The translations under genes and the position numbers were made by a program. Under the pieces are notes generated by a model, which saw only the letters and a program-made list of their open reading frames with translations, searched no databases and had not been told where the DNA came from. From Paulinella micropora (Eukaryota > Cercozoa > Imbricatea > Euglyphida > Paulinellidae): 64,000 nt of DNA. The stretch is taken from positions 215,086 through 279,085 of the forward strand of contig WBZZ01001696.1 of assembly GCA_019918135.1 (NCBI GenBank), written 5' to 3'. The first letter of the stretch is position 1. Every line of letters starts with the position of its first letter. Of this stretch, positions 9,276-19,245 are shown one piece after another.

Positions 9276-9920
9276 CTACACAAACACCTGCACACCGGCG
9301 CGCCGCCGGCGCGCCAAGTCCCACCCCGCCCCGGGCAGCATTTTGTCCAGCGCTTCGGACGCGCTGGCCCCCTGCCGGGCCGCGCACAACAGCAGGTCGA
9401 ACTGTGGGCGCAGTTGCGCGAGCTTGTCCCGCAGCAGCTGCTCTATGTCGCCCGTATCGCCAGCGAGCGGCAAGGGCTCCGTGGTGCCCGGGGGTATGTC
9501 CAGGCTAACCCCGAAAGAGAACGAGACCGAGGCCTCCCCGTGCTCGCCGCCGCGCATGGTCGTGTGCACCGAGAATTGGGACTGGCCTTGCTGGTTGGGC
9601 TGGCCGAGCGAACCCTGCAGCTCGGTGCAGCCCGCGGGCCTGGTGATGAACAGGGCTTTGAACCAGGACATTTGTGGCTGGCGGGCTAGCGCTAGGAGCC
9701 AAGAGGCCGTGCGAGCGGCGCCGAAGAGCCAGCGTTGCTGGCAAAGGTCCAGGACGTGTTCCCCCGCCTCGTCCCGTGGGTCGTCGTCAGATTTGTCTTC
9801 TCCGGCCCGTTGGTAATGCACGTGCAGAGTGACACGGCAGCCACTACCTATGAGCACGGTGCCCGTCAACCCGAAGGCGTCGAAGCCCTGCCTGCACGGT
9901 GAAACGGGTTCGGTAGCCAT
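9276..9920 (-). CDS. Hypothetical protein
   Basis: The 214-residue protein has its ATG at 9918-9920. It is of even composition and is not recognised. It has a hydrophobic patch (RTASWLLALARQPQMSWFKALFI) too interrupted for a clear membrane helix, a Gln-rich middle and an acidic/Leu-rich helix near the C-terminus (DIEQLLRDKLAQLRPQFDLLL). High GC at third positions and the absence of stops support coding. It lies alone between a pseudogene and a divergent Sel1 gene, with about 330 bases between their starts. Confidence 0.55.
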   Translation of the reverse strand: MATEPVSPCRQGFDAFGLTGTVLIGSGCRVTLHVHYQRAGEDKSDDDPRDEAGEHVLDLCQQRWLFGAARTASWLLALARQPQMSWFKALFITRPAGCTELQGSLGQPNQQGQSQFSVHTTMRGGEHGEASVSFSFGVSLDIPPGTTEPLPLAGDTGDIEQLLRDKLAQLRPQFDLLLCAARQGASASEALDKMLPGAGWDLARRRRAGVQVFV

Positions 9921-10252
9921 GCCTTCTTCTGTCGCAAAAGAACGGCGCCGATCCTCCCGCCGCCCCTGGCAAAGCCCAAAAAAAAGGTTACCAAAAAAAA
10001 ACAGTCAGTCGACCTTTTGGAACAAAAAGGACAGGCACCTTTGGGGGAGGGAGGCAAAAAAAAGACCGGGGGAGGAAGGGGGGGGGGCCAAATGGTAGGT
10101 AAAGATGAACGAAATGTGTCAGCACTTGTTCTCACTGGCCCCCCCCCTCGGTCACCTTGGGTTCTCCTTTGAACTCAACGGCCGGGGAAAAAAAGGCGCA
10201 TTGGCACACACTTGTTTTCAACAAAAAAAGACAAGTTAGCACACAATTCGTC
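9921..10252. other. Divergent intergenic region
   Basis: This lies between the start of the minus-strand gene at 9920 and the Sel1 gene at 10253, so promoters for both must be here. It has several A runs (9979-10060), a G run at about 10078-10088 and a C run at about 10140. No gene is seen. Confidence 0.5.
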
Positions 10253-11314
10253 ATGCCCACGACCGGTACGGAGAAGCCCAGCAAGCGAATCCTGTGGCTG
10301 CTCCGCCAGGCAGAACAAGGAATAGCTCTGGCCCAGTTCAAGCTGGGGGTTTGTTACGATGCGGGACACGGCGTGCCGCAGGACCAGGCCCGGGCTGCAA
10401 GGTGGTACATGCGCGCGGCGGCACAGAAATTGGACCGTGCGCAGTACCACCTGGGGGTGTGCTACGACCTCGGCTACGGGGTGCCGCGGGACCACCTCCG
10501 GGCCGAACAATATTTTACCCTGGCGGCCGAGCAGGGCCTGGCCGACGCGCAGTTCTGTCTGGGCGTGTGTTACCGCGACAGGTATCGCGACTACTGCCGC
10601 GCGGTAAAATACCTGACCCTGGCCGCAACGGCGGGACATACCGGCGCGAGCGTCGAACTCTGGAAATGCTACTCTGGTGGCACCGGCGTGCCGCCGGACA
10701 GCCAGAAGGCGATCGAGTACCTGACGGCCGCGGCGGCCAAGGGCGATGCCGTGGCCCAATATAATCTAGGTACTTGCTACGAGAGCGGGAACGGCGTGCC
10801 GCAAAACATGTGCCAGGCAGCGACGTGGTTGGCCCGGGCGGCAGAGCAAGGCCACCGCGGGGCACAGCTGAGCCTCGGGCTCTGCTACTACTACGGAGAA
10901 GGGGTGACCGTGGACTTACAGCAGGCGCGCGATTGGTTTGGGCGGGCGGGAGAGCAGGGGGACGCCCTCGCGCAGTACTACGTGCATGTCTGTGAGCAGG
11001 ACGAGACGGAGCCTGGGCTGCCCGTGGACCGGGCCGTCGGACTTTCGTACCTGGCGGCCGCCGCGGAGCAGGGGAATCCAGACGCGGATTATGTGCTGGG
11101 CAGGTTGTACCGCGACGGGGAGGGCGTACCCCGCGACCTGGAAAGGGCCACCAACCACTTTGTGCGAGCCGCAACGGGGGGGTGCGCAGATTCCCTGCTA
11201 GAGCTCCAGGCCCTGCGCCGTGCCAGGCGGACTAAGAAAAGGCGGGCGAGGCGCAAACAGAAAGCCACCACGTCTAATGGAGTCAACGGAACTGCTGGGC
11301 CGGCTCAGCCCTGA
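10253..11314 (+). CDS. Sel1-like repeat protein
   Basis: The 353-residue protein has its ATG at 10253. It is built almost wholly of about eight to nine Sel1-type repeats of 36-39 residues. Each has the pattern A-x-x-x-LG-x-C-Y-x-x-G-x-GVP-x-D-x-x-x-A-x-x-(W/Y)-(F/L)-x-x-AAxQG (LGVCYDAGHGVPQD, LGVCYDLGYGVPRD, LGTCYESGNGVPQN and so on). These form an alpha-solenoid that binds other proteins, for example as an adaptor in ER-associated degradation or signalling. There is no signal peptide and no membrane segment. The C-terminus is basic (RRARRTKKRRARRKQK), which suggests a nuclear or nucleic-acid-associated location. The precise partner is unknown. Confidence 0.9.
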   Translation: MPTTGTEKPSKRILWLLRQAEQGIALAQFKLGVCYDAGHGVPQDQARAARWYMRAAAQKLDRAQYHLGVCYDLGYGVPRDHLRAEQYFTLAAEQGLADAQFCLGVCYRDRYRDYCRAVKYLTLAATAGHTGASVELWKCYSGGTGVPPDSQKAIEYLTAAAAKGDAVAQYNLGTCYESGNGVPQNMCQAATWLARAAEQGHRGAQLSLGLCYYYGEGVTVDLQQARDWFGRAGEQGDALAQYYVHVCEQDETEPGLPVDRAVGLSYLAAAAEQGNPDADYVLGRLYRDGEGVPRDLERATNHFVRAATGGCADSLLELQALRRARRTKKRRARRKQKATTSNGVNGTAGPAQP

Positions 11315-11645
11315 AGGTTTGGGCAGGGCGGGGCTACAACCCCTCTTTTCCTTGCTAGAAAAAAGGGGTGGCCAAAAGAAAAAAGCGTGGACAGAAGGCG
11401 GGAGTGTGGAGGTGGGGGCGGGGGGAGATCGCGAAACCGAGAAAAGGGGAGGGCAGGGTTTTTTCTTTCTTGCAGATCGCCGCGCTTGCATTTGCAGGAC
11501 TTTTCCCGCGCGGGGGAAGAGGAGGGAGGGGTTGGGAAGAAGGGTCGGCAAACCTCCAAGCCCAAAACAAAATGTATAGCTGCATGGCCCGGGCAAAAAT
11601 AAATAAAAACACTTGTTTTGAAGAGTAGTAGCTGAGAAACGCTCA
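11315..11645. other. Intergenic stretch, GA-rich
   Basis: A purine-rich stretch with several AAAAA/GGGGG runs, ending in an AT-rich segment at 11595-11625 just before the next start. No gene is seen. Confidence 0.45.
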
Positions 11646-13703
11646 ATGTCGAAGGGCCCCTTGATCCAAAGCTTATCTAGCTACACCGAGGCAATACTTA
11701 ACCTGCAGGATAAGCCCGGGGGTCTAACGCTAGCAGTCTATCTCCTTCGAGAGCTACTGAAAGAAGAGAAGGGCTCAGTGCAAACCAACATAGCCTACTT
11801 GATAAGGAGTGGTTGCATGGAATGGGGCGGAGTCGCCCTCTTGAAAGAATTAGCCAAGCAGTTTAAACCCCACAGGGAGCGCATAATTGTCACTTTTACC
11901 CTTCGTGCCCTGCACTTGGCATTCGTGGTTTCCGCTGAAAGCGAGGAAGAAAAGTTAGTCAAGAACCGCGATATCGAGTTCTTGAACAATTATATTGATA
12001 CCTGCGAGTGTGACAAGAAGCACACTGACGGCGTCGCGGTCGGGAAGGTACGAGCACGCGAAATTCCAGACGAGTTGTTGGCGGAATGGCAAGAGGGACG
12101 CACACAGGAAGTGTCGGCACGCGTGGCCGGCCTAGAGTTCAGCGGCCTGACAACTGTCGGGTTTGCGCTGGTCTGGTTCTCGTGGTTCAGGTTGGCCTGC
12201 TTGATCTTTTCGCGGCTTTCGCGACAACCAAAGTACGCGGGGGGTTCTACTATCCTGGTGTTCCTGTCCAAGCTAGCTAAAAAGGCTAAAGGGAGTGAAT
12301 CCGAAAGACAGAAACCCCGGGCACTTTGGCCAGAAGAGCTCCTGCTTTGTGACTTGCTGGACAAGCTGCGGATTCCGTTCGACGAAATACCTACCCTGCC
12401 AGTGGTCTTGCGTATCACCAGGATCCTGCAACTAGCACTCCTGGTATCGGACCAAGCGCTGATATTCCAAACACTTGCCGTCGGCAAGGATCTGTTGTGC
12501 ACCTACGATTGGCAGTGGTGTATGGCCGCGGCCCTGCAAAGATCGCCCGTGTTTTTCAGGTTCTTTCTGAACGCGCAGTCACCCCGCACGGTCGACACTG
12601 AGAAAATCCAGTCGGCCTTCGAGGCAATTGTGTACCAAGCGTTTTTTGAAACCAACGCCGTAACTAAGATTAAGGCCGACCAATTACCAGCCGTACTGTG
12701 CCTAGCTCAATACAGCCTCGCACAAGGTTATTTATTGGGGGAGAGTTGGTTATCTTGGAACCCCCGCCCCGCGTATGTCGACATATTGGAAGGGGACTGT
12801 AACACAGAACCATTCGAACACGCGAAGAAGGAGCCTAGGCTACAGACACCCCAGGAGTTCTTGGTGTATGTGCGTTCATTTCTAGAAGGCATCTACAACA
12901 CCGGCGCGAAAGTCTCCCATCTAGGTGTACAGCCAGAAAACAAGGAGCAAGCACCCGCACTCAAGGTTACGAAGGAGCAAGCACACAAGGGTAAGAAGGA
13001 GCAAGCACCCGCACTCAAGGGTACGAAGGAGCAAGCACACGAGGGTAAGAGGGAGCAAGCACCCGCACTCAAGGGTACGAAGGAGCAAGCACACGAGGGT
13101 AAGAAGGGCCCCGAACAACGAGCCGCCGCCCTTGAATTCGTGCGCAAGGGCGCGGTCAGGGGCGGCACGGGATTTTCTTGGGCAGCCCAAGAATAGGAGA
13201 GCCACGACGAAGACGACGCCTTCCCGGAAAGTGACGTGGCTGTCCACACCGGTTCGGACGACGTGGCAAGCAGTGCGGTGAACTCTAGTTCTCGGCTCGG
13301 CGTAGCGGGCAGTGCGGTGAACTCTAGTTCTCGGCCCGGCGTAGTAGACATACAGGACCGGATGGCCGAGCCCAATGACCGTGCCGAGCCGCCTGTGGAG
13401 CCCCCTGCCGAGCCCCGGGAAGGGGACACGGACCGCAAAGAAAAATTGAACAAGCAGATCAAGCGTCTGAGGCAAGAGCGGAAGGCCCTGGAAACAGCCA
13501 AAAAGCAGCTCGAAGACGAATGCGCACAGCTCAGGGAGGAGGCCAGGCTAGCAAAGGCCCGGCTGAAACTCATGAAAAAGTCTGTGCAGGAAACAACCGG
13601 TACGCTGGAATTGCTAGAGCAACGAACAGAGCTGCTCAGAAGAGAGTTTAACGCGCTGACAGGCGAGGTCTCAGTCGTGTGGTCTGAACCGGGAAGTATT
13701 TAG
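11646..13703 (+). CDS. RING-family A paralogue, in-frame TAG and no RING
   Basis: This is a paralogue of the gene at 5809: SGCMEWGG, LVWFSWFRLACL and WQWCMAAALQRSPVFF are all present. The frame runs from the ATG at 11646 to a TAG at 13194-13196 (codon 517), then continues in the same frame to 13703 with a coiled coil (KQIKRLRQERKALETAKKQL) that also matches the paralogue. It ends before the RING, after EVSVVWSEPGSI. So it has both an internal stop and a C-terminal truncation. If the TAG is read through, the product could bind the intact protein through the coiled coil without ligase activity; this is inference. Just before the stop lie three copies of an 18-residue Lys/Glu/Gln/Ala repeat. It may also simply be a decaying gene. 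Confidence 0.65.
12942..13103 (+). repeat. 54-bp coding tandem repeat, three copies
   Basis: Three copies of a unit encoding KEQAPALKGTKEQAHEGK with small changes. The unit is itself two related 9-residue halves. The DNA copies are nearly identical, which suggests recent expansion. Confidence 0.85.
13269..13346 (+). repeat. 39-bp coding tandem repeat, two copies
   Basis: Two nearly identical copies encode SSAVNSSSRLGVA / GSAVNSSSRPGVV in the segment after the in-frame TAG. They lie in the linker that precedes the coiled coil. Confidence 0.8.
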
Positions 13704-13791
13704 CTGCTGTGCTCACCTGGGCCCAACCAGTAGTCTTAAAAGGCCGTCGCTGCTGTAGGTATTAAAAAAGGGCCAATCGACATTTTTTTTT

Positions 13792-15261
13792 TTACTCTCT
13801 GGTTATTTCCGCCGACGTCACGACGGCGCACCCCGCCAAGGTAATTCCGCCGGGCAGGTTCGTTACGAACTGCCACGCGTTGTGCTCCTCGTTATAACGC
13901 TCGACGCTGGCCAGGGGCTCCTGGTTGGCGTCGGTGCCCCCCAGCACGTACAGCTCACCGCCGAGCACCGCCGCGCACGAATCCTCGCGCGCCTGGAGCA
14001 TGGGCGCTATTTCGTGCCACGTGTTCAGGGCCGGGTCGTAGCGTTCGACGGACCTGAGCGTGTGCCCCCCCGTAGCTAGCCCGCCCACGGCATACACCCG
14101 TTGCTTTAGCACCGCCGACGAGCAGCCCCACCGGGCGGTCTTCAGCGGCGCTATGGTTTGCCACTGAGTGTCGCGCTCCAGGTCCCTCTTCTCCGCGTGG
14201 TCCAGGATCTGGTTGTGGTTGTCTATGCCGCCGAACACGTACGCGTACCCCTGCGCGATCGCTCCGCCGAAGTAGCCCCTGGGACGGGACAGGCTGGCAC
14301 AGCCGGACCAACCGTTAGCGGCGGCGTCGTACCGCAGCACGTCGCTGGTGTACCTGCCCAGGCAACAACCACCCAGCACATACAAACTTCCGTTGAACGG
14401 CAGCGCGACGGAACCCACCACTTCGCGTGGCACCCCCGCAATAGCCTGCCAGCCCTCTTCCCGGCCCGTGTTTAGGCGCTCCGCCGTCGTCGTCCTGGTG
14501 TTCGAGGGCGCCAGACCGCCTATCGCGTACAGCTCGCCGTTGAGTGCCGCGCCGGCGAAACTCGAGCGCGCTTGCGTCAGGCTAGCGCGCCTGGCCCAGA
14601 CGTCGTGCCTGGGGTCGTAGCAGTGCGTAGCCGCGAGACGGTCGAAGTCGTCCGGGGGGTTCGGGCCGTAGCCGCCGAACACGTACAACAACTCGCCGCC
14701 CGCCGGGACCTTGACCGTCTTCGTGCTGGCCCGCGACAGCGTCGAGAGCGTAATTTCCAGGCGCCGGTCCACGTGGTCTAGGTTAGCCTCTACTTCCAGC
14801 ACGCTCTGCCGGCGCAGCTGCTGTAAGGCCTTCTTGTGCTGACCGATCGCCCTGTGCACTTGGTACAGTTCTTGGCTAAGCACACCATCCTGTTCGGAGT
14901 CGCTGTTTTCCACGCGGACGCGTAGCGCCTTGCTCTCGGAGTGCAGACGATTGAGCTCCTGCCGGTGCCCACTAATCTCGTCTTCGAGCCGGCGCCGGGC
15001 GCCCGCGCTGGCGTCGGACAGGTCCCGCCACTTGGTGTGGGTGCTGGCGACAAGCAGGGACAGCTGGCCGTCCCTGTTTGTGCGCGTGATTTCCAGGCTC
15101 ACGCGGTCGTCCTGCTGTTGCCAGGTGAAGCGATCGCCCAACGTCTGGCACAGCTGCTCCACGTTCTGTAGCAATTGTTCGAACACTGGCACTGGGTGCC
15201 GCGGGGCGCCGGGCGTGGCTGGCTCTGCCAGCCTCCTTTTCTTGTGGCACTCTTCTTGCAT
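13792..15261 (-). CDS. Kelch-repeat beta-propeller protein
   Basis: The 489-residue protein uses the first true ATG at 15259-15261 (the frame is open to a GTG at 15276). Residues about 1-175 are helical with coiled-coil parts (RRRLEDEISGHRQELNRLHS). Residues about 190-485 hold six kelch repeats, seen as repeated LYVFGGY, LYAIGGL, LYVLGGC, AYVFGGI, VYAVGGL and LYVLGGT, each with a downstream W and Y/D signature. The fold is a six-blade propeller for protein binding. There is no BTB domain, unlike the common host kelch E3 adaptors; the coiled coil may serve for oligomerisation. A copy of its last repeat is found at 21366-21578. Confidence 0.9.
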   Translation of the reverse strand: MQEECHKKRRLAEPATPGAPRHPVPVFEQLLQNVEQLCQTLGDRFTWQQQDDRVSLEITRTNRDGQLSLLVASTHTKWRDLSDASAGARRRLEDEISGHRQELNRLHSESKALRVRVENSDSEQDGVLSQELYQVHRAIGQHKKALQQLRRQSVLEVEANLDHVDRRLEITLSTLSRASTKTVKVPAGGELLYVFGGYGPNPPDDFDRLAATHCYDPRHDVWARRASLTQARSSFAGAALNGELYAIGGLAPSNTRTTTAERLNTGREEGWQAIAGVPREVVGSVALPFNGSLYVLGGCCLGRYTSDVLRYDAAANGWSGCASLSRPRGYFGGAIAQGYAYVFGGIDNHNQILDHAEKRDLERDTQWQTIAPLKTARWGCSSAVLKQRVYAVGGLATGGHTLRSVERYDPALNTWHEIAPMLQAREDSCAAVLGGELYVLGGTDANQEPLASVERYNEEHNAWQFVTNLPGGITLAGCAVVTSAEITRE

Positions 15262-15613
15262 TTCTTTGGCCAACACTAGTCCAAGGAAGAAAAAAAATTG
15301 CCCTCCCGAGCAACCAAACCAAAAACCAGGCCCTCCCCTCTTATTTGCATTGTCGATTCTCGGCCGCTAATCGGGGGGGGGGGGGCCGGCCCCCCCTTCC
15401 CCCCCCTTGGTTTCCTCTCTTTTTTTTTTTTGTTTTGCTTGGGTTTTTTCGAACCGTGCGATTTTTTTTTCTTGCTGTTGGGTAAGATGGTTTTTCGTTG
15501 CTAAGCCTTAAAGTTTAAAAAAAGGGGGGGGGGGCGAGAGGGCCAGCACAAAGCAGCGTTGCAGCCCGGGTTGTTTTTTTGGGGGTGCTCGATCTGAACT
15601 CTTTGTCGCTTAC
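15262..15613. other. Divergent intergenic region
   Basis: It lies between the starts of the kelch gene and the membrane-protein gene. G/C runs at 15375-15410 and 15523-15533 and T runs at 15420-15470 dominate. No gene is seen. Promoters for both neighbours must lie here. Confidence 0.5.
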
Positions 15614-16690
15614 ATGTCAGCTAACCCCGCGCCGGGCTCTGCCGGCCTGGCGTCCGCCGCCGCTTTCGTGTGCGGCGTGGCGGGGCTGCTCTGCCTGCAG
15701 CTGGCGTCGGACGGTGGGCGGCAGCGGCGTATCGCCGTGTTCACGACCCCGCGCGTCTGGCTCTGGACCACCGCGCACACGGCCGCCGTCCTAGTGTTTT
15801 GTCACGGGCTGCCCCGGCTCTGGCAGATGGCGTACCAGTCGTTTTTGCTGCCGCTGGCCTGGCACGTGTGGCTGGAGTGCTTAGAACGCTATCCGTACGG
15901 GCTGGCTCCCTCAGACTTCCACAGCCGGTGCCACGACGTCAGGTTTCTGCGCCTGGGCTTGTGCGTGCTTTCGGCGGCGTTGGCGGTCGCTGTCGAGAGC
16001 TACTGGCCGCCCAGGGCCTTTTTGCTGGTCGCTCAGCTGTACGGCGCTTCGTTGCTCTACGGTGCACAGCGGCGGATACGCGTGCTGCAACGGGAGGTTG
16101 GCACCGGCGACTCTGTACGGGCCGCGCGGGCCAGGCATACGCTGTGCTGCCTGCAGAGCGCCTGCGTCTGGTGTGCAGTTTTGCAGCTGTTCTATGCGTT
16201 GCTCTGGCTCTCTTTGTCGCTGCCAAACCTCGGACTCTCTGTCTGGTGGGCGTTCGGGTTCCTCTCCTCTGTGCTGCCGGTGCCCTGGCTCAGCCTCATG
16301 GCTGTCCAGCTGCTGAAGCAGGACCTGCCGCGTGTGCGGGCCGAACCGTACCTTAAGCCCAACCGGGCCGTGCGTGTCCAGAGCGCGCCACAGCAGGGTG
16401 ATTTTTCTCACGACGCGTCACCGAACACACCTAACCCCGTAGGAGGACCGCACGGCTCGAGGTTGTGTGCGGTCATGGAGGTCTACACACCCACGCCCGA
16501 CTCTAGCTTTTCCCCCCATCACCTGCTCCCCGACCTGCCGGTAGCCAAGATGCCAACACCGCCCTCCGTCAGGCTGCCAATCCAGCGGGTAGCTGATGTG
16601 CGGAAAGAGGGTTCGGAGCAGGGCAGCCTGGCCGAGCTGTCGTTCTTGGAGCGGGACTGTGAAAAGCCCGGCGACTACCACAGGAGCTAA
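15614..16690 (+). CDS. Seven-helix membrane protein, unknown family
   Basis: The 358-residue protein has its ATG at 15614. By eye, hydrophobic segments lie at about residues 9-32, 46-66, 70-90, 110-130, 134-150, 175-200 and 205-230, so seven helices are plausible. A hydrophilic Pro/Ser-rich tail of about 125 residues follows. There is no retinal-binding Lys in the last helix and no WVEYS motif, so it is not a second heliorhodopsin by sequence. It ends 145 bases from the end of the convergent heliorhodopsin gene. A receptor or channel are both possible; no function can be assigned. Confidence 0.7.
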   Translation: MSANPAPGSAGLASAAAFVCGVAGLLCLQLASDGGRQRRIAVFTTPRVWLWTTAHTAAVLVFCHGLPRLWQMAYQSFLLPLAWHVWLECLERYPYGLAPSDFHSRCHDVRFLRLGLCVLSAALAVAVESYWPPRAFLLVAQLYGASLLYGAQRRIRVLQREVGTGDSVRAARARHTLCCLQSACVWCAVLQLFYALLWLSLSLPNLGLSVWWAFGFLSSVLPVPWLSLMAVQLLKQDLPRVRAEPYLKPNRAVRVQSAPQQGDFSHDASPNTPNPVGGPHGSRLCAVMEVYTPTPDSSFSPHHLLPDLPVAKMPTPPSVRLPIQRVADVRKEGSEQGSLAELSFLERDCEKPGDYHRS

Positions 16691-16835
16691 CACACCCAGA
16701 AGCACCCGACAGAAAAATCCACTTTTAATAACTACCAAACAGAAAAAAAAAAAGAAAGCAGGCCCTTCCTGCATGGAATTAAAAAAAAAGAAATGCTCGT
16801 GTTTGGGCTTTGTCACAAAAAACGCTGCCGGCTGC

Positions 16836-17870
16836 TTAGTTCGCGCACGGCGGCAGAGCGGCGCAGCCCGGCTGCGGCAGCCAGTCGGCCGACTGCCCCC
16901 GCAGCGACGCGAGGGCCAGCGCCGTGAGTGCCATCTTGCTCAACAAGCTCAGGAAGCAGTAGCCGCTCTCGGCCAGCGCCTGCAGGCACTGTGGACGCCG
17001 GCGGCAGCAACCGCACCAGCGGACGAAACCTTCGTAACAAAAGGCCTCCCAGAGACCAAAAGACGCAAAGAAGAACGACTCTAACCAGATAGCGGCCCGG
17101 ATCAACCGCAGGACGCCGCGATCATCGACCCGCAGGCTGCCGATGACTTCGTGGGCCGCGAGCCACAGCGGCAGGAACGACAGGGCCAGCAGCAACCACG
17201 ACAAGGCCCAGCAACAGCGCGTCACCCGCCGCCACGACAAGCGCAAGACCACCTGCTGATCAGCGCTGCGCACTCTAGTGACCAGTGCATCACTTGTGGG
17301 TGCTGCACTCTCTAGGGCCGGTTCATGTTGGGTGAGGGCTTGCACTTCGCTCTTGAGAGCCAGTTCGCCCAAGACCACCGGGACGAGCAGCGGCACGAGC
17401 CCCCCGGTGACAACCATGAGGTGGCACAGGCAGAAAGACACCGCCAGCGCCGCGGCCGATCGCTCGCCGGCCAGCAGTTGCAGTTGCAGCAGCATCAACG
17501 GGGCGGTGACCGAGTACTCGACCCAGCGGCCGGCCCGGCACGCCCACGAGTTAGCGATGCACAGCAGCCCGAGCTGCGACACGTGTCCTACTGCCGTAAG
17601 TGCATGGAAGGCCGCCGACAACCGCCAGAGCGAGATGCCAGGGCCCACGACCCTGGGCTCCAGCCAGCCCGTGGACCCCGTGCAGTTGCGCGAGGGGCCT
17701 ACTGTTAAGGTCACGATCGCGGTCTGTGCGTTGGGCAGGTCCTGGCCCACGGCTAACGGACCCGTTAGCTGCAGTAGGAAAACTGTTAAGTGCGCCAGGA
17801 AAGCGACGGCGTTGAGCAACCACGGAACCACCAGGAGTTCCGTCGGGAATCGACAAGAAAATCTTTGCAT
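16836..17870 (-). CDS. Heliorhodopsin
   Basis: The 344-residue protein has its ATG at 17868-17870, preceded by a long A run. It has seven hydrophobic helices. Family marks are helix A His (H27), SAAFHAL in helix B (H89), RWVEYSVTAPLM in helix C with the counterion Glu E118, FFFASFGLWEAFCY in helix F (family NSFALVQYLQY-like), and SLLSKMAL in helix G with Schiff-base Lys K312 and Ser308 four residues before it. Heliorhodopsins are retinal-binding light receptors whose N-terminus faces the cytosol; viral members are known from coccolithoviruses, where a proton-conducting form was reported. The protein is longer than usual (about 250-300), with insertions after helix A, including a glycosylation-like NCT, and in the E-D loop region. 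A copy of the first codons lies at 21579-21640. Confidence 0.87.
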   Translation of the reverse strand: MQRFSCRFPTELLVVPWLLNAVAFLAHLTVFLLQLTGPLAVGQDLPNAQTAIVTLTVGPSRNCTGSTGWLEPRVVGPGISLWRLSAAFHALTAVGHVSQLGLLCIANSWACRAGRWVEYSVTAPLMLLQLQLLAGERSAAALAVSFCLCHLMVVTGGLVPLLVPVVLGELALKSEVQALTQHEPALESAAPTSDALVTRVRSADQQVVLRLSWRRVTRCCWALSWLLLALSFLPLWLAAHEVIGSLRVDDRGVLRLIRAAIWLESFFFASFGLWEAFCYEGFVRWCGCCRRRPQCLQALAESGYCFLSLLSKMALTALALASLRGQSADWLPQPGCAALPPCAN

Positions 17871-17997
17871 GTCCTTTGTTTTTTTTTTTAATCAAACAAG
17901 CGGCTGACCCGCGTTTCTTGGGGCTAGCTAGCTTTTTTTTTTCCTTCTGCTGGGCTTGGCCGGGTAAAAGGGGAGGGGCAAAAAACAACGGAAGATC

Positions 17998-18124
17998 TTG
18001 GAATTATTGGCTCTTGTGCCCGGTGTGAACCACTGCTTCTTTCGTTGGCAAAGAGCTGCGGTCGAGCCGGCCGTAGCGACTCCGGGTTGACGAGCTCCAG
18101 CGAGCGCAGGCCCGGGAGGGGCAA
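17998..18124 (-). pseudogene. 3' fragment of an F-box/LRR gene
   Basis: It encodes LRSLELVNPESLRPARPQ and FANERSSGSHRAQ, matching the C-terminus of the gene at 21760-22809 (ELVNPEPLRPAQPQ, LANEGSSGSHRAQ). DNA identity is high over about 125 bases and stops near 18125. It has no start and is a remnant left by a segmental duplication that also involves 17821-17990. Confidence 0.75.
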
Positions 18125-19047
18125 ACTCAGCCTGCCGGGACCCGCTCGCGCAGTTTTCTTAAGATATGCTTGCGATCAAGCTTCGAAAAACTGTTGACGC
18201 CCAGCGGTGGGGGATTGCGGCGCGGAAATGCGCGGGGTAGCAAGCAGGTTTATCTACCGCGTGGTGCTATGCAAGAAAATTTAAGTTGTCTGTGGGGGGT
18301 CTGTCTTGTGATCCCCTAGTAGCCAGCCCGCAGCAGTAGCACACAACCAGCCAGTGAGAAAGAGAGCGAGGAAATCAAGGCCAAGAAGCCAAAAGGAAAA
18401 GAAAAAAGCAAGAAAAAAAGAAGAAAAAGTAAGCCAAGAAGAAAAAAGCAAAAAGGAAGAAAAAGCAAGAGAAGGACAAGCAAGCGAAGGAAAAGCAAGG
18501 GGAGAGAGAAGGCAGGGGAGAAGGCAGGGGGGGGGGGAGGTTCAAGAGGCAGCATGCCTCCCGGGGCAGTCGACCCCCCCCCTTGCGGCTTAGGCACGAG
18601 GCCGCAGAGGATTCGGGCCTCTTGACAGACCCGGGGTTGGCTCACCGGCGACGAGCGCGCGCCCCCCCGCAGAAGCAACGGCGGGAAGCCGCCGGCCAGA
18701 AAAACAGTGCCGTTAAGACAATTGTTGACCCCCCTGGTTTTTAATGAAAACTGTTTTTTTTTTTTTTTGCTCTGTTTTTTTTTCTACGTTGGCGCGGTCA
18801 CCCGGATGGGCCAGGACGTTCGAGTGATTGCTAACATAGACCCGGTCGCCGGGGGCCGCGCGCGTAGGCACACGTTTTTGAGCCCCGGCATAGAGCACAC
18901 GTACGGCTGGCTGGCGTGAAGGCCTGATCGCGCCAGTCACCCCTTGGGCAATCCGTTTAGACAAGGATTTGTTTTTTCATTAAAAAAAAACTCTTGATTC
19001 GTGGGGACCCCGCAAACAGCCCCCCCCCCCCGCCCCTTCCCCACCCT

Positions 19048-19096
<49 letters not shown>

Positions 19097-19245
19097 TAAC
19101 GAAACCCCGCCCGTAAAAAAAAGAATTTTCGGTCGGCCCTTGAAATTTTCCTTTCCCTGCAGCTCTTTCTCCGCCTCCGCCCGCCCCCTTCTTTTAGTAG
19201 CGTAGCAGAGAAAGCACACTCTGCCCGCCCCCTCCTCCAACCTTC
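18125..19245. other. Gene-poor stretch with low-complexity sequence
   Basis: No convincing gene is seen. 18350-18540 is almost pure A/G (AAG/GAA-type) and so encodes Lys/Glu/Arg strings on the plus strand. 18755-18785 is T-rich. A short frame at 18800-18919 (RVIANIDPVAGG, SPGIEHTYGWLA) looks coding-like but has no good start and may be a remnant. A long TC microsatellite is listed separately. Confidence 0.5.
19052..19093. repeat. (TC)n microsatellite
   Basis: An uninterrupted run of about 21 CT/TC dinucleotides in a non-coding region, just after a C run at 19021-19031. Confidence 0.95.

Noticed and set aside
15614-16690. Second rhodopsin
   Set aside because: Seven helices are likely, but no Lys in the last helix and no WxEY motif in the third.
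18354-18593. Lys/Glu-rich ORF
   Set aside because: It is simply translation of an A/G-rich tract; no domain and no homologue in the window.
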